Source of the DNA: Lysobacter_C viscosus
GTDB lineage: Bacteria > Pseudomonadota > Gammaproteobacteria > Xanthomonadales > Xanthomonadaceae
Assembly (NCBI RefSeq): GCF_046600715.1
Contig: NZ_JBJMAV010000006.1
Span: forward strand, 62,001 to 126,000
Length of the DNA stretch: 64,000 nt
Direction: 5' to 3'
Shown: in pieces, positions 53,565-61,064 of the stretch
Layout: every line of letters starts with the position of its first letter
How positions within the stretch are numbered: the first letter of the stretch is position 1
The notes under the pieces: model-generated
The model's input: only the letters and a program-made list of their open reading frames with translations
Told to the model about the DNA's origin: nothing
The model's database searches: none
Position numbers and translations under genes: made by a program

Positions 53565-54297
53565 CCTGACCCCCTCGTTCCGGGTTGACGGCCTCGGTGC
53601 ACGGCTGGCCCGCCGCATCTGGCGCCCCCGTTGCCTGCTCTGCGGCGAGGCCGGCCACCTTGGATTGGATCTGTGCAGCGCGTGCGTGGAGGCGTTGCCG
53701 TGGAACCGGAGCGCCTGCGACCGCTGCGGCCTGCCACTGCCGCCTGCCCCCGAAGGGGTCGATGGCACGTCTGCGACCTGCGGGGCGTGCCTGCGGCGCC
53801 CGCCCCCGCAACGGCGGTGCGTCGCGGTCTTCCGCTACGCACCGCCGCTGGACCGGCTGCTGCCGCGGCTCAAGTTCCACGCCGACCTGGCCGCCGGCCG
53901 CCTGCTGGCGCAGCTCACCGCCGCCGGCTGCGAGGGTGCCGACCGGCCCGACGCGCTGGTGCCGCTGCCGCTGCACCGCGCCCGCCTGCGCGAACGCGGC
54001 TACGACCAGGCGCTGGAGCTGGCGCGTCCCCTGGCACGCGCGCTGGATATCCCGTTGCTCCGCGACCGGCTGGTGCGCGTTCGCGCGACCCCGCCGCAGT
54101 CGCGCCTGGACGCCGCGCAGCGGCGCCGCAACGTGCGCGGCGCCTTCGCCGTCGGTGCCGCCGGCAGGCTTCCCCGGCATGTCGCGCTGGTGGACGACGT
54201 CATGACCACCGGCGCCACCGTCCATGCCGCCACCCGCGCGTTGCTGCGGGCCGGGGCCACCCGGGTGGACGTCTGGGTGTGCGCCCGGGTGCCGTGA
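53548..54297 (+). CDS. comF: ComF/GntX family phosphoribosyltransferase-like protein
   Basis: 249 residues. An N-terminal double zinc ribbon (CLLCGEAGHLGLDLCSAC, then CDRCGLPLP and CGACLRR) precedes a PRTase domain with the PRPP loop HVALVDDVMTTGATVHAA near 208-225. Family members take part in DNA uptake (ComF) or gluconate/iron-sulfur transport (GntX); the activity is not proven. It is divergent from bioB, and its first codons hold the biotin operator. The ATG at 53548 fits; no upstream homology. Confidence 0.88.
   Translation: MPDAVNLTPSFRVDGLGARLARRIWRPRCLLCGEAGHLGLDLCSACVEALPWNRSACDRCGLPLPPAPEGVDGTSATCGACLRRPPPQRRCVAVFRYAPPLDRLLPRLKFHADLAAGRLLAQLTAAGCEGADRPDALVPLPLHRARLRERGYDQALELARPLARALDIPLLRDRLVRVRATPPQSRLDAAQRRRNVRGAFAVGAAGRLPRHVALVDDVMTTGATVHAATRALLRAGATRVDVWVCARVP
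53558..53591. promoter_or_regulatory. BirA-like operator in the bioB/comF region
   Basis: CTGTCAACC, 16 bases, GGTTGACGG: an inverted repeat with the core GTCAACC/GGTTGAC. Biotin operators recognised by BirA have arms of the form TTGTNAACC and GGTTNACAA separated by about 14-16 bases, so the arms match in 7 and 6 of nine positions. It overlaps the bioB promoter and the first codons of comF. Confidence 0.45.
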
Positions 54298-54385
54298 TGG
54301 ATCCAGGCCCGGCCCGTTGCGGATTCTTGACCCGCCCCACCCTGACCTGTGAACCTGCACCCCGCGCAAGCAGCAAGGAGGCCCG

Positions 54386-55027
54386 ATGCGCCCGATCCAC
54401 GTTCCGTCCCGTCGTGCCCGTTTCCGCCGCCCCCTGTTGGCCGCGGTGCTCGCACCGACCTTCTTCCTCAGCGGATGCACCACTGCCATGACCCAGCCTT
54501 CCGATGCCGGCGGAAGTGCCGGCGCGTCGTCGCACCAGAGTCTGCCGTTCGAATGGCCGCTGCGGTTTGAGAAGCACAATTTCCAGGTGATGGGCTACGA
54601 GGTCCGCGATCTAAAGGTCCACTATGCGGATCGTTGGCAGAGGTTCCGGGATGACGGCGTACTCCAGCCCTCTCGAGCCAGTTTCGGCCCGAACTATCAG
54701 TTGAACTGGGGCGGCGGGCACGGAAGCATCAAGAACTTTCCCGCGCCTGCCCGTGTGAGTTGGCGGTCCAGGGATGGTGACTCACTCGAAGCAACTGTAG
54801 ATGTCGGGAAGATATTCGCGGACCAATTGATCCGCCACAGGGTGCCGCGTGAACAGATTCCTGATCACGCGACCTTCGGCCCTCCGACGGTGATTCTTGA
54901 AGTCAACGACCGCACGATCAATGTGTACATGCGCTCCTATGTTGGTACCAAGGAGCTTCAGATCCCTGGGAATCCCTACAGCCACGGGCGCGATGACGTG
55001 ATTCTGGCTTACACACAGACGTACTGA
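54386..55027 (+). CDS. Putative immunity lipoprotein for the XVIPCD effector
   Basis: 213 residues. Lipoprotein leader (LLAAVLAPTFFLSGCTTA, Cys near 31), then a soluble domain: LPFEWPLRFEKHNFQVMGYE, YQLNWGGGHGSIKNFPAP near 110, and a late strand-rich part (PTVILEVNDRTINVYMRSYV). The lipoprotein with a WGGG-P-W pattern recalls the DUF2931 group found beside type IV/VI effectors, but I am not sure. A perfect AAGGAGG box lies upstream and only 15 bases separate it from the effector gene. Base composition is clearly lower in GC than the flanks, which points to transfer. Confidence 0.6.
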   Translation: MRPIHVPSRRARFRRPLLAAVLAPTFFLSGCTTAMTQPSDAGGSAGASSHQSLPFEWPLRFEKHNFQVMGYEVRDLKVHYADRWQRFRDDGVLQPSRASFGPNYQLNWGGGHGSIKNFPAPARVSWRSRDGDSLEATVDVGKIFADQLIRHRVPREQIPDHATFGPPTVILEVNDRTINVYMRSYVGTKELQIPGNPYSHGRDDVILAYTQTY

Positions 55028-55042
55028 CTGGGGAGCTGTGCC

Positions 55043-56614
55043 ATGGGAGGCAAGAAGCCGGACGGAGTCGGCAGCTATCGCGCTAGCGAGCATGATTTTG
55101 CTGTTTATGAGGCCGTAGAGGTTCGCCTGACGAGCCTTCCCGTTCCCACGTTGCTGCCTTCCAATTCGACCGATCACTACTTGTACGTTGCGGCGTTCGA
55201 TGGCACCGGGCAGGACTTGCATCGCAAAGGCGCCTCTCCGACGAACGTCGGGTCTCTGCACCAGCAGGTCGATGAATTGGCGAGTACTGCGGGGAGCAGG
55301 GTCGCTGGAGGCTACCAAGCCGGCCCGGGCACTCAGCGGAACCCCCTGGTCCGCATCCCCGACCAGTTGTTGGGTTCCAGCGTCGACGATCGCGCCATGG
55401 CGATGTATCGGCAGTTCGCCGAACAAGTATTTCGGTGGAAAGTCGACAACCCTGCCGCCGAAGTCCACATCGCCGCCCTCGGCTACAGCCGCGGTGCGAT
55501 TTCGGTCCCCGCGTTCACCCGCATGGTGGACCGGTTCGGCATCGCCCACCCCGACGGCATGGAGTTCGGGCGCGATGCCCACGGCGAAATCACCGTCGTC
55601 AGCCGCCATGCACCGCTGGTGCCACCCGGCCGGACCGCGCAGGCGGTGCTGCTCTACGACCCCGTCGCCACCGGCGTGCCCCGGGACTTCGACCTCCGCC
55701 TGCCCCCCTCGGTGATCTCGGGCCTGACCCTGATGGCGCGGGACGAGCGCCGCGCGCTGTTTCCCCACACCACCCTGATCGGCCAGGGGATGTCCGAGGA
55801 CGGCCGCTTCCTGGGGGTGACGGTGCCCGGCGCGCACTCCGACGTGGGCGGCGGCAATACCCGCAACGGGCTGGAAATCCGCGCCGGCAACCTCGGCATC
55901 GACTACCTCAACGCGCTCACCGATTCGCGGCCGTTCAACAAGCGCGCGCTGCCCGAGGACCCCTCGCTGACCGTCGTCCACCGCTCGCACCAGGCCATGC
56001 TGGGCGCGTTCGCCATCGGGGCATCCGACCCGGGCGACCCGCGCTACCTGCGCGAGCGCCTGTGCGTGGTGGTGGACCCGTGCCGCGACGCGGAACCGCG
56101 CAATGACGCCCTGGCGTCACGGTTCACCACGCAGATGCCCACGATCGGCCCCGTGCCGACGGTCGCGACGGCTGCTCCGTTGCCCGACCAGATCACCATG
56201 GCCTCTTCGCACGCGCCTTCGCTGCACGATGTCGCGCACCCTGGCCACGGCATCTTCATGCAGGCACGCGACGGCCTGCATGCCCTGGACGGGTGGCAGC
56301 CCCGCGCCACGCCGGGCGACGGTGACCGGCTGGCCGCCGCACTCGCGGCGCAGGCGCAGCGCAGTGGCCTGGCCGCGATCGACCACGTGCTGCTGGCCCG
56401 TGACGGGGATCGCGTCTTCGCCGTGCAGGGTGCCCTGCACGATCCCGCACACCGGCGCACGTCGGTCGAGGCCGCGTCCGCGCTCGCCCAGCCGCTGTCG
56501 GAAAGTGCGGACGCCCTGTCGCGCGAGCCCGCCCTTCGCGAACCTCAGCACGCGCGCGACCTGCCTGCGCCACCGATGGTCGAACCCGCGTCGCGCGCGA
56601 CACCCGTTCTGTAG
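55043..56614 (+). CDS. DUF2235 (Tle1-like) phospholipase with C-terminal XVIPCD-like secretion domain; predicted X-Tfe effector
   Basis: 523 residues. An alpha/beta-hydrolase DUF2235 region: FDGTGQD at 52-58, the nucleophile elbow GYSRG at 147-151 (Ser149), LLYDPVATGVP near 203, and VPGAHSDVGGG near 260-270 (His265/Asp267), the pattern of Tle1 phospholipases delivered by type VI secretion. Residues about 388-490 (SLHDVAHPGHGIFMQARDGL, GLAAIDHVLLARDGDRVFAV, HDPAHRRTSVEA) match the XVIPCD signal for the Xanthomonadales type IV system. So a membrane-attacking effector injected into rival bacteria is inferred. The tail is proline-rich. A GGGGAG box precedes the ATG; the first 400 bases are GC-poor. 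Confidence 0.85.
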   Translation: MGGKKPDGVGSYRASEHDFAVYEAVEVRLTSLPVPTLLPSNSTDHYLYVAAFDGTGQDLHRKGASPTNVGSLHQQVDELASTAGSRVAGGYQAGPGTQRNPLVRIPDQLLGSSVDDRAMAMYRQFAEQVFRWKVDNPAAEVHIAALGYSRGAISVPAFTRMVDRFGIAHPDGMEFGRDAHGEITVVSRHAPLVPPGRTAQAVLLYDPVATGVPRDFDLRLPPSVISGLTLMARDERRALFPHTTLIGQGMSEDGRFLGVTVPGAHSDVGGGNTRNGLEIRAGNLGIDYLNALTDSRPFNKRALPEDPSLTVVHRSHQAMLGAFAIGASDPGDPRYLRERLCVVVDPCRDAEPRNDALASRFTTQMPTIGPVPTVATAAPLPDQITMASSHAPSLHDVAHPGHGIFMQARDGLHALDGWQPRATPGDGDRLAAALAAQAQRSGLAAIDHVLLARDGDRVFAVQGALHDPAHRRTSVEAASALAQPLSESADALSREPALREPQHARDLPAPPMVEPASRATPVL

Positions 56615-56694
56615 CGGCGGACGGGCAGTCCGGCCCTTCGCTCGTCCGCCCCTTCGCCCCGCCCGGTCACCCCACGCGGACCGGGCCTGCCGCG

Positions 56695-57591
56695 TCAGCG
56701 CGCCGCGTACTCCAGAGCGATCCCTGCGAACACCGCCGCGCCCACCCAGTGGTTGTGCAGGAACGCGCGGAACAGCGGGGCCGGCTCGCGGCCGCGTGCG
56801 ATCCAGAACTCCCATACGACGAGCACCGCCGCCACCACGACGCCCGTCCAGTAGTAGTGGCCGAGCCCGGCGCGCTGGCCCACCAGCGCCAGCGCGGCCA
56901 GGAACAGGACGTACAGCACGCCCTGGGCGACCAGGTCGAGTTCGCCGAACAGGATCGCGGTCGACTTGCTGCCCATGCGGATGTCGTCCTCGCGGTCGAC
57001 CATCGCGTACCAGGTGTCGTAGGCCGTGGCCCAGAAGATATTGGCGACGTACAGCAGCCACGCCACCGCCGGTACCTCGCCGCGGATGGCCGCGAAGGCC
57101 ATCGGGATACCCCACCCGAACGCCAGCCCCAGGTACACCTGCGGCAGGTGGGTGTAGCGCTTGAGGTACGGGTAGCTGGCGGCCAGCGCGATGCCGACGA
57201 AGCTGAGCAGCACCGTCAGCCGGTTGAGCGTGAGCACCAGCGCGAACGCGACCAGCATCAGCACCGCGAACACCGCCAGCGCCTCCCGCCCGCGCACCGC
57301 GCCGGTGGCCAGTGGCCGGTCCCGGGTGCGCTCCACGTGCGGGTCCAACCAGCGGTCGGCGTAGTCGTTGATCACGCAACCGGCCGACCGCGTCAGCCAC
57401 ACGCCGGCGCTGAACACCAGCAGCGTCCACAACGGCGGCAGGCCTTCCGCCGCCAGCCACAGCCCCCACCAGGTGGGCCACAGCAGCAGCAGCCAGCCGA
57501 TCGGCCGGTCGGCGCGGACCAGCAGCCAGTACTGCGCCAACCGGTCGCGCCATGCCGGCGTTGCGCTGGGTCGGGGGGACGGCTCGCTCAT
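56695..57591 (-). CDS. ubiA: 4-hydroxybenzoate octaprenyltransferase UbiA
   Basis: 298 residues, eight or nine membrane helices. Prenylates 4-hydroxybenzoate in ubiquinone synthesis. The two aspartate-rich motifs are NDYADRWLDPHVERTRDRPL near 75 and YAMVDREDDIRMGSKSTA near 192, both needed for Mg-diphosphate binding. AGGAG lies upstream of the ATG at 57591. It is the third ubi gene of the window, though far from ubiJ-ubiB. It is convergent with the effector gene. Confidence 0.96.
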   Translation of the reverse strand: MSEPSPRPSATPAWRDRLAQYWLLVRADRPIGWLLLLWPTWWGLWLAAEGLPPLWTLLVFSAGVWLTRSAGCVINDYADRWLDPHVERTRDRPLATGAVRGREALAVFAVLMLVAFALVLTLNRLTVLLSFVGIALAASYPYLKRYTHLPQVYLGLAFGWGIPMAFAAIRGEVPAVAWLLYVANIFWATAYDTWYAMVDREDDIRMGSKSTAILFGELDLVAQGVLYVLFLAALALVGQRAGLGHYYWTGVVVAAVLVVWEFWIARGREPAPLFRAFLHNHWVGAAVFAGIALEYAAR

Positions 57592-57677
57592 GGGGCTCCT
57601 CGTGGGTCGCGGCGGTCGCTGCGGTTGCGGCCGGCGGGCCGGACCACGGCGGCAGCGCGCAGCCGCGCATTTGCCGC

Positions 57678-57683
57678 TAGAAT
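57678..57683 (+). promoter_or_regulatory. -10 box upstream of tRNA-Arg
   Basis: TAGAAT in GCTAGAATGCC, about 54 bases before the tRNA, identical to the block in front of ubiJ. No good -35 is visible. Confidence 0.4.
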
Positions 57684-57736
57684 GCCAGCCCCGCGCGGAC
57701 CGATGCCCTTGGCTCGCCTGCGCGGATCTCAGCCAG

Positions 57737-57813
57737 GCGCCCGTAGCTCAGCCGGATAGAGTAGTGGCTTCCGAAGCCATTGGTCGGGGGTTCGAATCCC
57801 TCCGGGCGCGCCA
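57737..57813 (+). tRNA. tRNA-Arg (anticodon CCG)
   Basis: Seventy-seven bases with a 7-bp acceptor (GCGCCCG with CGGGCGC), D arm starting TAGCTCAGCCGGATAGA, an anticodon stem GTGGC/GCCAT with loop TTCCGAA (anticodon CCG at 57771-57773), the T loop GTTCGAATC, discriminator G and an encoded CCA. It reads arginine CGG codons. Confidence 0.97.
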
Positions 57814-57906
57814 TCCCCTGCACGTGTGCGGGGCAGGTCCGCATGGCGGCTGGCGTTCTCCGTCGATTGCTTCACGCGCCGCGACCGGCGCGCCAACAGG
57901 TGGATC

Positions 57907-58422
57907 GTGCGCAACTACGACCTCGAATTCCTCAAGAAATTCTCGATGGTGATCGGCTTCCTGGTGCTGGTCACCCTGGCCCTGATCATCGGCTCGGTCA
58001 TCCTGCACGGCCAGCTGCCGCCGGAAGTCGACCCGCGGGCGGCGGCCCGGACCGAGCGCCGCATCGCCCCGATCGGCGCGGTCTACGCCGGCAGCACGGG
58101 TGCCGCCGCCCAGGCCGCGGCCCAGGCTGCCGCGGCGGCGTCCGCCGCCTCGCAGGTCGCCTACGGCGGCACGCTCGACGGCGAGGTCATCTACAACAAC
58201 CTGTGCGGCGGCTGCCACACCTCCGGCGCCGGCGGCGCGCCCACCCTGGTGGCCTCGCAGTGGACCGCGCGCATCGCGCAGGGCGCCGACACCCTGCACC
58301 GCAACGCGATCGAGGGTTACACCGGCGCGGCCGGGGTGATGCCGGCCAAGGGCGGCAACCCGGCGCTGTCGGACGAGCAGGTCATCGCCACGGTCGACTG
58401 GATGGTCGACAACCTGCAGTAA
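57907..58422 (+). CDS. Cytochrome c5-type monoheme protein
   Basis: 171 residues. A membrane anchor (SMVIGFLVLVTLALIIGSVI, residues about 11-30), an Ala-rich linker with a long run of AAAQAAAQAAAA, then one heme domain: the CxxCH motif is YNNLCGGCHTSG near 95-106 and the distal Met is in AGVMPAKGG near 143. Likely an inner-membrane-anchored periplasmic electron carrier. I take the GTG at 57907 (VRNYDLEFLKKF) as the start; an ATG 81 bases upstream overlaps the tRNA gene region and has no support. Confidence 0.88.
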   Translation: MRNYDLEFLKKFSMVIGFLVLVTLALIIGSVILHGQLPPEVDPRAAARTERRIAPIGAVYAGSTGAAAQAAAQAAAAASAASQVAYGGTLDGEVIYNNLCGGCHTSGAGGAPTLVASQWTARIAQGADTLHRNAIEGYTGAAGVMPAKGGNPALSDEQVIATVDWMVDNLQ

Positions 58423-58442
58423 CGGCCACCTGCACCTCGCCG

Positions 58443-58469
58443 AAAACGCCGCCTCCGGGGCGGCGTTTT
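58443..58469. terminator. Terminator-like hairpin after cytochrome c5
   Basis: AAAACGCCGCC / GGCGGCGTTTT: an 11-bp stem with a 5-base loop, ending in four T on the plus strand and four on the minus strand. It could stop transcription in both directions; the T-run is short. Confidence 0.6.
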
Positions 58470-58539
58470 CGTGTCCGGCCGCGGCCCGGTCCCCGCCGCG
58501 GCTGGGTATGCTCGACGCCCCGCCAGCCGCGAGGCCCCC

Positions 58540-60300
58540 ATGGTCACTTCCCCGATGCCCACCCTGCGCCTGCTCTGCACTTGCCTGCTGCTGGCACTGG
58601 CCGGCTGCCGTTCGCTCGAACTGCCGCCGGTGCAGCCGATCGGCACGGTGCAGGGCGCGGGCGCGGAGAGCCCGCTTGCCGGCAGCCCGGTGTGGATCGA
58701 AGGGGTGGTCACCGCGGGCCTGGATGGAGCGGACGGCGCGGGGGGCGTGTTCGTGCAGGACGCCGGCGACGGCGACCTCGCCACGTCCGATGCGCTGTTC
58801 GTCACCGGCATGCCCACGGTGGCCACGCTGCCGGAAGTCGGCCAGCGGATCCGTGTCCACGGCACCGTGGGCGAGCTGGACACGGGCGGCGGTGCACGGC
58901 TGACCGCTGTGCGACCCGAGCAAATCCAGCGCCTCGGGCCGGGCGCGGTGGCGCCGGCCACCCTGCTGGCCGCGCCGTACGACTGGGAGGCCTTCGAGGG
59001 CATGAAGGTCGTGATCGTCGCCCCACTGACGCTGGCGAACGTGGATGACGCGGCGCGCAGGGGCGAGCTGCTCGTCTCGTTCGACGGGCCCCTGTGGGAG
59101 CCGGCCGAACGCGCCGCCCCCGGCAGCGACGACGCCGTCGCCCTGGCCTCGGCCAATGCCCAGCGCCGGCTGGTCCTGGACGATGGGCGGCTGGAGGAGA
59201 ACCTGCCCACCGCGCCGGGCCCGCTGCCGGAGGGGATCGAGCGCGCCCGTGCCGGCAGTACGTTGGAGGACGTCGCCGGTATCGTCGACCACCGCTCCGG
59301 CACGCACCGGCTGCAGCTCACCGCGACCCCGCGGCTGCTGGCCGCGCCCCGGCCCGCACCGCCCCGGGTCGGAGGCGACACCCGGCTGGCGGCATTCAAC
59401 GTCGAGAACCTGTTCAACGGCGACGGCCGGGGCGGCGGCTTCCCGACCGAGCGCGGCGCGCGCACGCCCGGGGACTTCTCCCGCCAGCTGGGCAAACAGG
59501 TCGCCGCGATCCATGCGCTGGACCCGCACGTGGCGGCACTGATGGAGTTGGAAAACGACGGCCACGGCCCCGGCTCGTCGATCGACGCGCTGGTCACCGC
59601 GCTCAACGCGGGGATCGCGGGTGCCCCCTGGCGCGCGATCGACGCCGGCCAGGGCCCCGGCAGCAATGCGATCCGGGTCGGGCTGGTCTATCGCCACGAC
59701 CGGGTCCGCCCGGTGGGTTCCCCGGCGACGCTGACCGGGGGCCCGTTCGACGCACTCAGCCGGGTGCCGCTGGCCCATGCGTTCGTCGCCCTGGGCGCGG
59801 GTGGGCGACGCGGCGAACCTTTCGTGGTCGTCGCCAACCACTTCAAGTCCAAGGGGTGTAGCGAAGCGGCGGGGGCCAATGCCGACCAGGGCGACGGCGC
59901 CGCGTGCTGGAACCCGGCGCGAGTGGAATCGGCACGGCGCCTGCACGCCTGGCTGCAGAGCGACCCGACCGCCAGCGGCACCGATCAGGTTGCCATCCTC
60001 GGCGATCTGAATGCCTACGGACAGGAAATGCCACTTCGCTGGTTGCGCGAAGCGGGCTGGAAGGATGCATTCGACGGCCAGCCGGGCGCCTACAGTTACC
60101 GCTATGACGGCGAGCGTGGCCGGCTCGACCACGCCCTGCTCAGCCCGGCGCTGGCCGCCCGCCTGCGCGGCGCCGCCTACTGGCACGCCAACGCCGACGA
60201 ACCACGCGCGGCCGGCTACCGCGACCCCGACAGCGCCGGCACGCCGTGGCGCAGTTCCGACCACGATCCGCTGCTGCTGGGCCTGGAGCTGGCGCCCTGA
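58540..60300 (+). CDS. ExeM/NucH-family extracellular endonuclease (lipoprotein-like)
   Basis: 586 residues. Lipobox LALAGC (Cys near 23) at the end of a short leader, an OB-fold-like N-terminal half (GSPVWIEGVVTAGLDGADG), then an endonuclease/exonuclease/phosphatase domain from about 290: AAFNVENLFNGDGRGG, ALMELENDGHGPGSS near 347, VVANHFKSKGCS near 434, ILGDLNAYGQEMPL near 490, and SSDHDPLLLGLEL near the end. The His/Asp/Asn residues of the metal and phosphate sites are present. Family members (e.g. ExeM of Shewanella) are secreted DNases. A GAGG box lies before the ATG at 58540; MPTLRLL (58555) is an alternative. Confidence 0.87.
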   Translation: MVTSPMPTLRLLCTCLLLALAGCRSLELPPVQPIGTVQGAGAESPLAGSPVWIEGVVTAGLDGADGAGGVFVQDAGDGDLATSDALFVTGMPTVATLPEVGQRIRVHGTVGELDTGGGARLTAVRPEQIQRLGPGAVAPATLLAAPYDWEAFEGMKVVIVAPLTLANVDDAARRGELLVSFDGPLWEPAERAAPGSDDAVALASANAQRRLVLDDGRLEENLPTAPGPLPEGIERARAGSTLEDVAGIVDHRSGTHRLQLTATPRLLAAPRPAPPRVGGDTRLAAFNVENLFNGDGRGGGFPTERGARTPGDFSRQLGKQVAAIHALDPHVAALMELENDGHGPGSSIDALVTALNAGIAGAPWRAIDAGQGPGSNAIRVGLVYRHDRVRPVGSPATLTGGPFDALSRVPLAHAFVALGAGGRRGEPFVVVANHFKSKGCSEAAGANADQGDGAACWNPARVESARRLHAWLQSDPTASGTDQVAILGDLNAYGQEMPLRWLREAGWKDAFDGQPGAYSYRYDGERGRLDHALLSPALAARLRGAAYWHANADEPRAAGYRDPDSAGTPWRSSDHDPLLLGLELAP

Positions 60301-60362
60301 GGCGCGACGCGGACCGCACGCGGACGCCGCTGGCCGCGACACCCGCCTTCCACACCGCCCCG

Positions 60363-60368
60363 TATGAT
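60363..60368 (+). promoter_or_regulatory. Candidate -10 box for leaderless hydrolase mRNA
   Basis: TATGAT, then six bases (TGGCCG) and the ATG at 60375: the same spacing as the other leaderless candidates. Confidence 0.4.
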
Positions 60369-60374
60369 TGGCCG

Positions 60375-61064
60375 ATGACCGAACCCGTCTTCCCCACAGA
60401 AGAGTCAACCGCGCTGGTGCTGGAAGGCCCGGCCGGCGCGATCGAGACCATTGTCGAGGCCGCCGAGGCCGATGCACGCCCGCTGGTCGCGGTGCTCTGC
60501 CACCCGCTGCCCACCGAGGGCGGCACCATGCACAACAAGGTGGTGACGATTGCCGCCCGCGCGCTGCGCGAGTCCGGCGCGGCCACGGTGCGCTTCAATT
60601 TCCGCGGCGCCGGGCAATCGGAGGGCACGTTCGACAATGGCGACGGCGAGGCCGACGACCTGCGAGCGGTCGTTGCCTGGGTGCGTCGCCAGCGACCGGA
60701 CGCCAAGCTGTGGCTGGCCGGCTTCAGCTTCGGCGCGTACGTCTCACTCAAGGTGGCCGCCGAACTGGCGCCCGACATGCTTATCTCGATCGCCCCGCCG
60801 GCCGGCCGTGGCTGGGAATTCGACGCCATGGCGCCGCCGGAATGCCCGTGGCTGGTGATCCAGGGCGAGGCCGACGAAATCGTCGACCCCTCCGCGGTCT
60901 ACGCCTGGCTGGACGGGCTCAAGGGCCTGAAGAACACGCCCGAGCTGGTGCGCATGCCCGACACCAGCCACTTCTTCCATCGCCGCCTGATGGACCTGCG
61001 CGGCGCGGTCAAGAACGGCGTGCGCCCCTACCTGCCTGCCGTGGCGACGATGCCCGATGACTGA
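60375..61064 (+). CDS. Alpha/beta hydrolase (small family hydrolase, dienelactone-like)
   Basis: 229 residues. CHPLPTEGGTMHNKVV near 41 holds the oxyanion/nucleophile region, the nucleophile elbow GFSFGAYVSL is near 118 (Ser in GFSFG), and the catalytic His is in DTSHFFHRRL near 204, with the Asp in GEADEIVDPS near 175. It resembles the conserved CC0125/YpfH-like hydrolases of proteobacteria; the substrate is unknown. It is in the same operon as zapE (8-base overlap). No signal peptide. Confidence 0.85.
   Translation: MTEPVFPTEESTALVLEGPAGAIETIVEAAEADARPLVAVLCHPLPTEGGTMHNKVVTIAARALRESGAATVRFNFRGAGQSEGTFDNGDGEADDLRAVVAWVRRQRPDAKLWLAGFSFGAYVSLKVAAELAPDMLISIAPPAGRGWEFDAMAPPECPWLVIQGEADEIVDPSAVYAWLDGLKGLKNTPELVRMPDTSHFFHRRLMDLRGAVKNGVRPYLPAVATMPDD

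Noticed and set aside
57737..57813. tRNA-Arg as an integration site for a genomic island
   Set aside because: No integrase, repeated tRNA 3' end or island genes follow; ubiA and cytochrome c5 are housekeeping genes.
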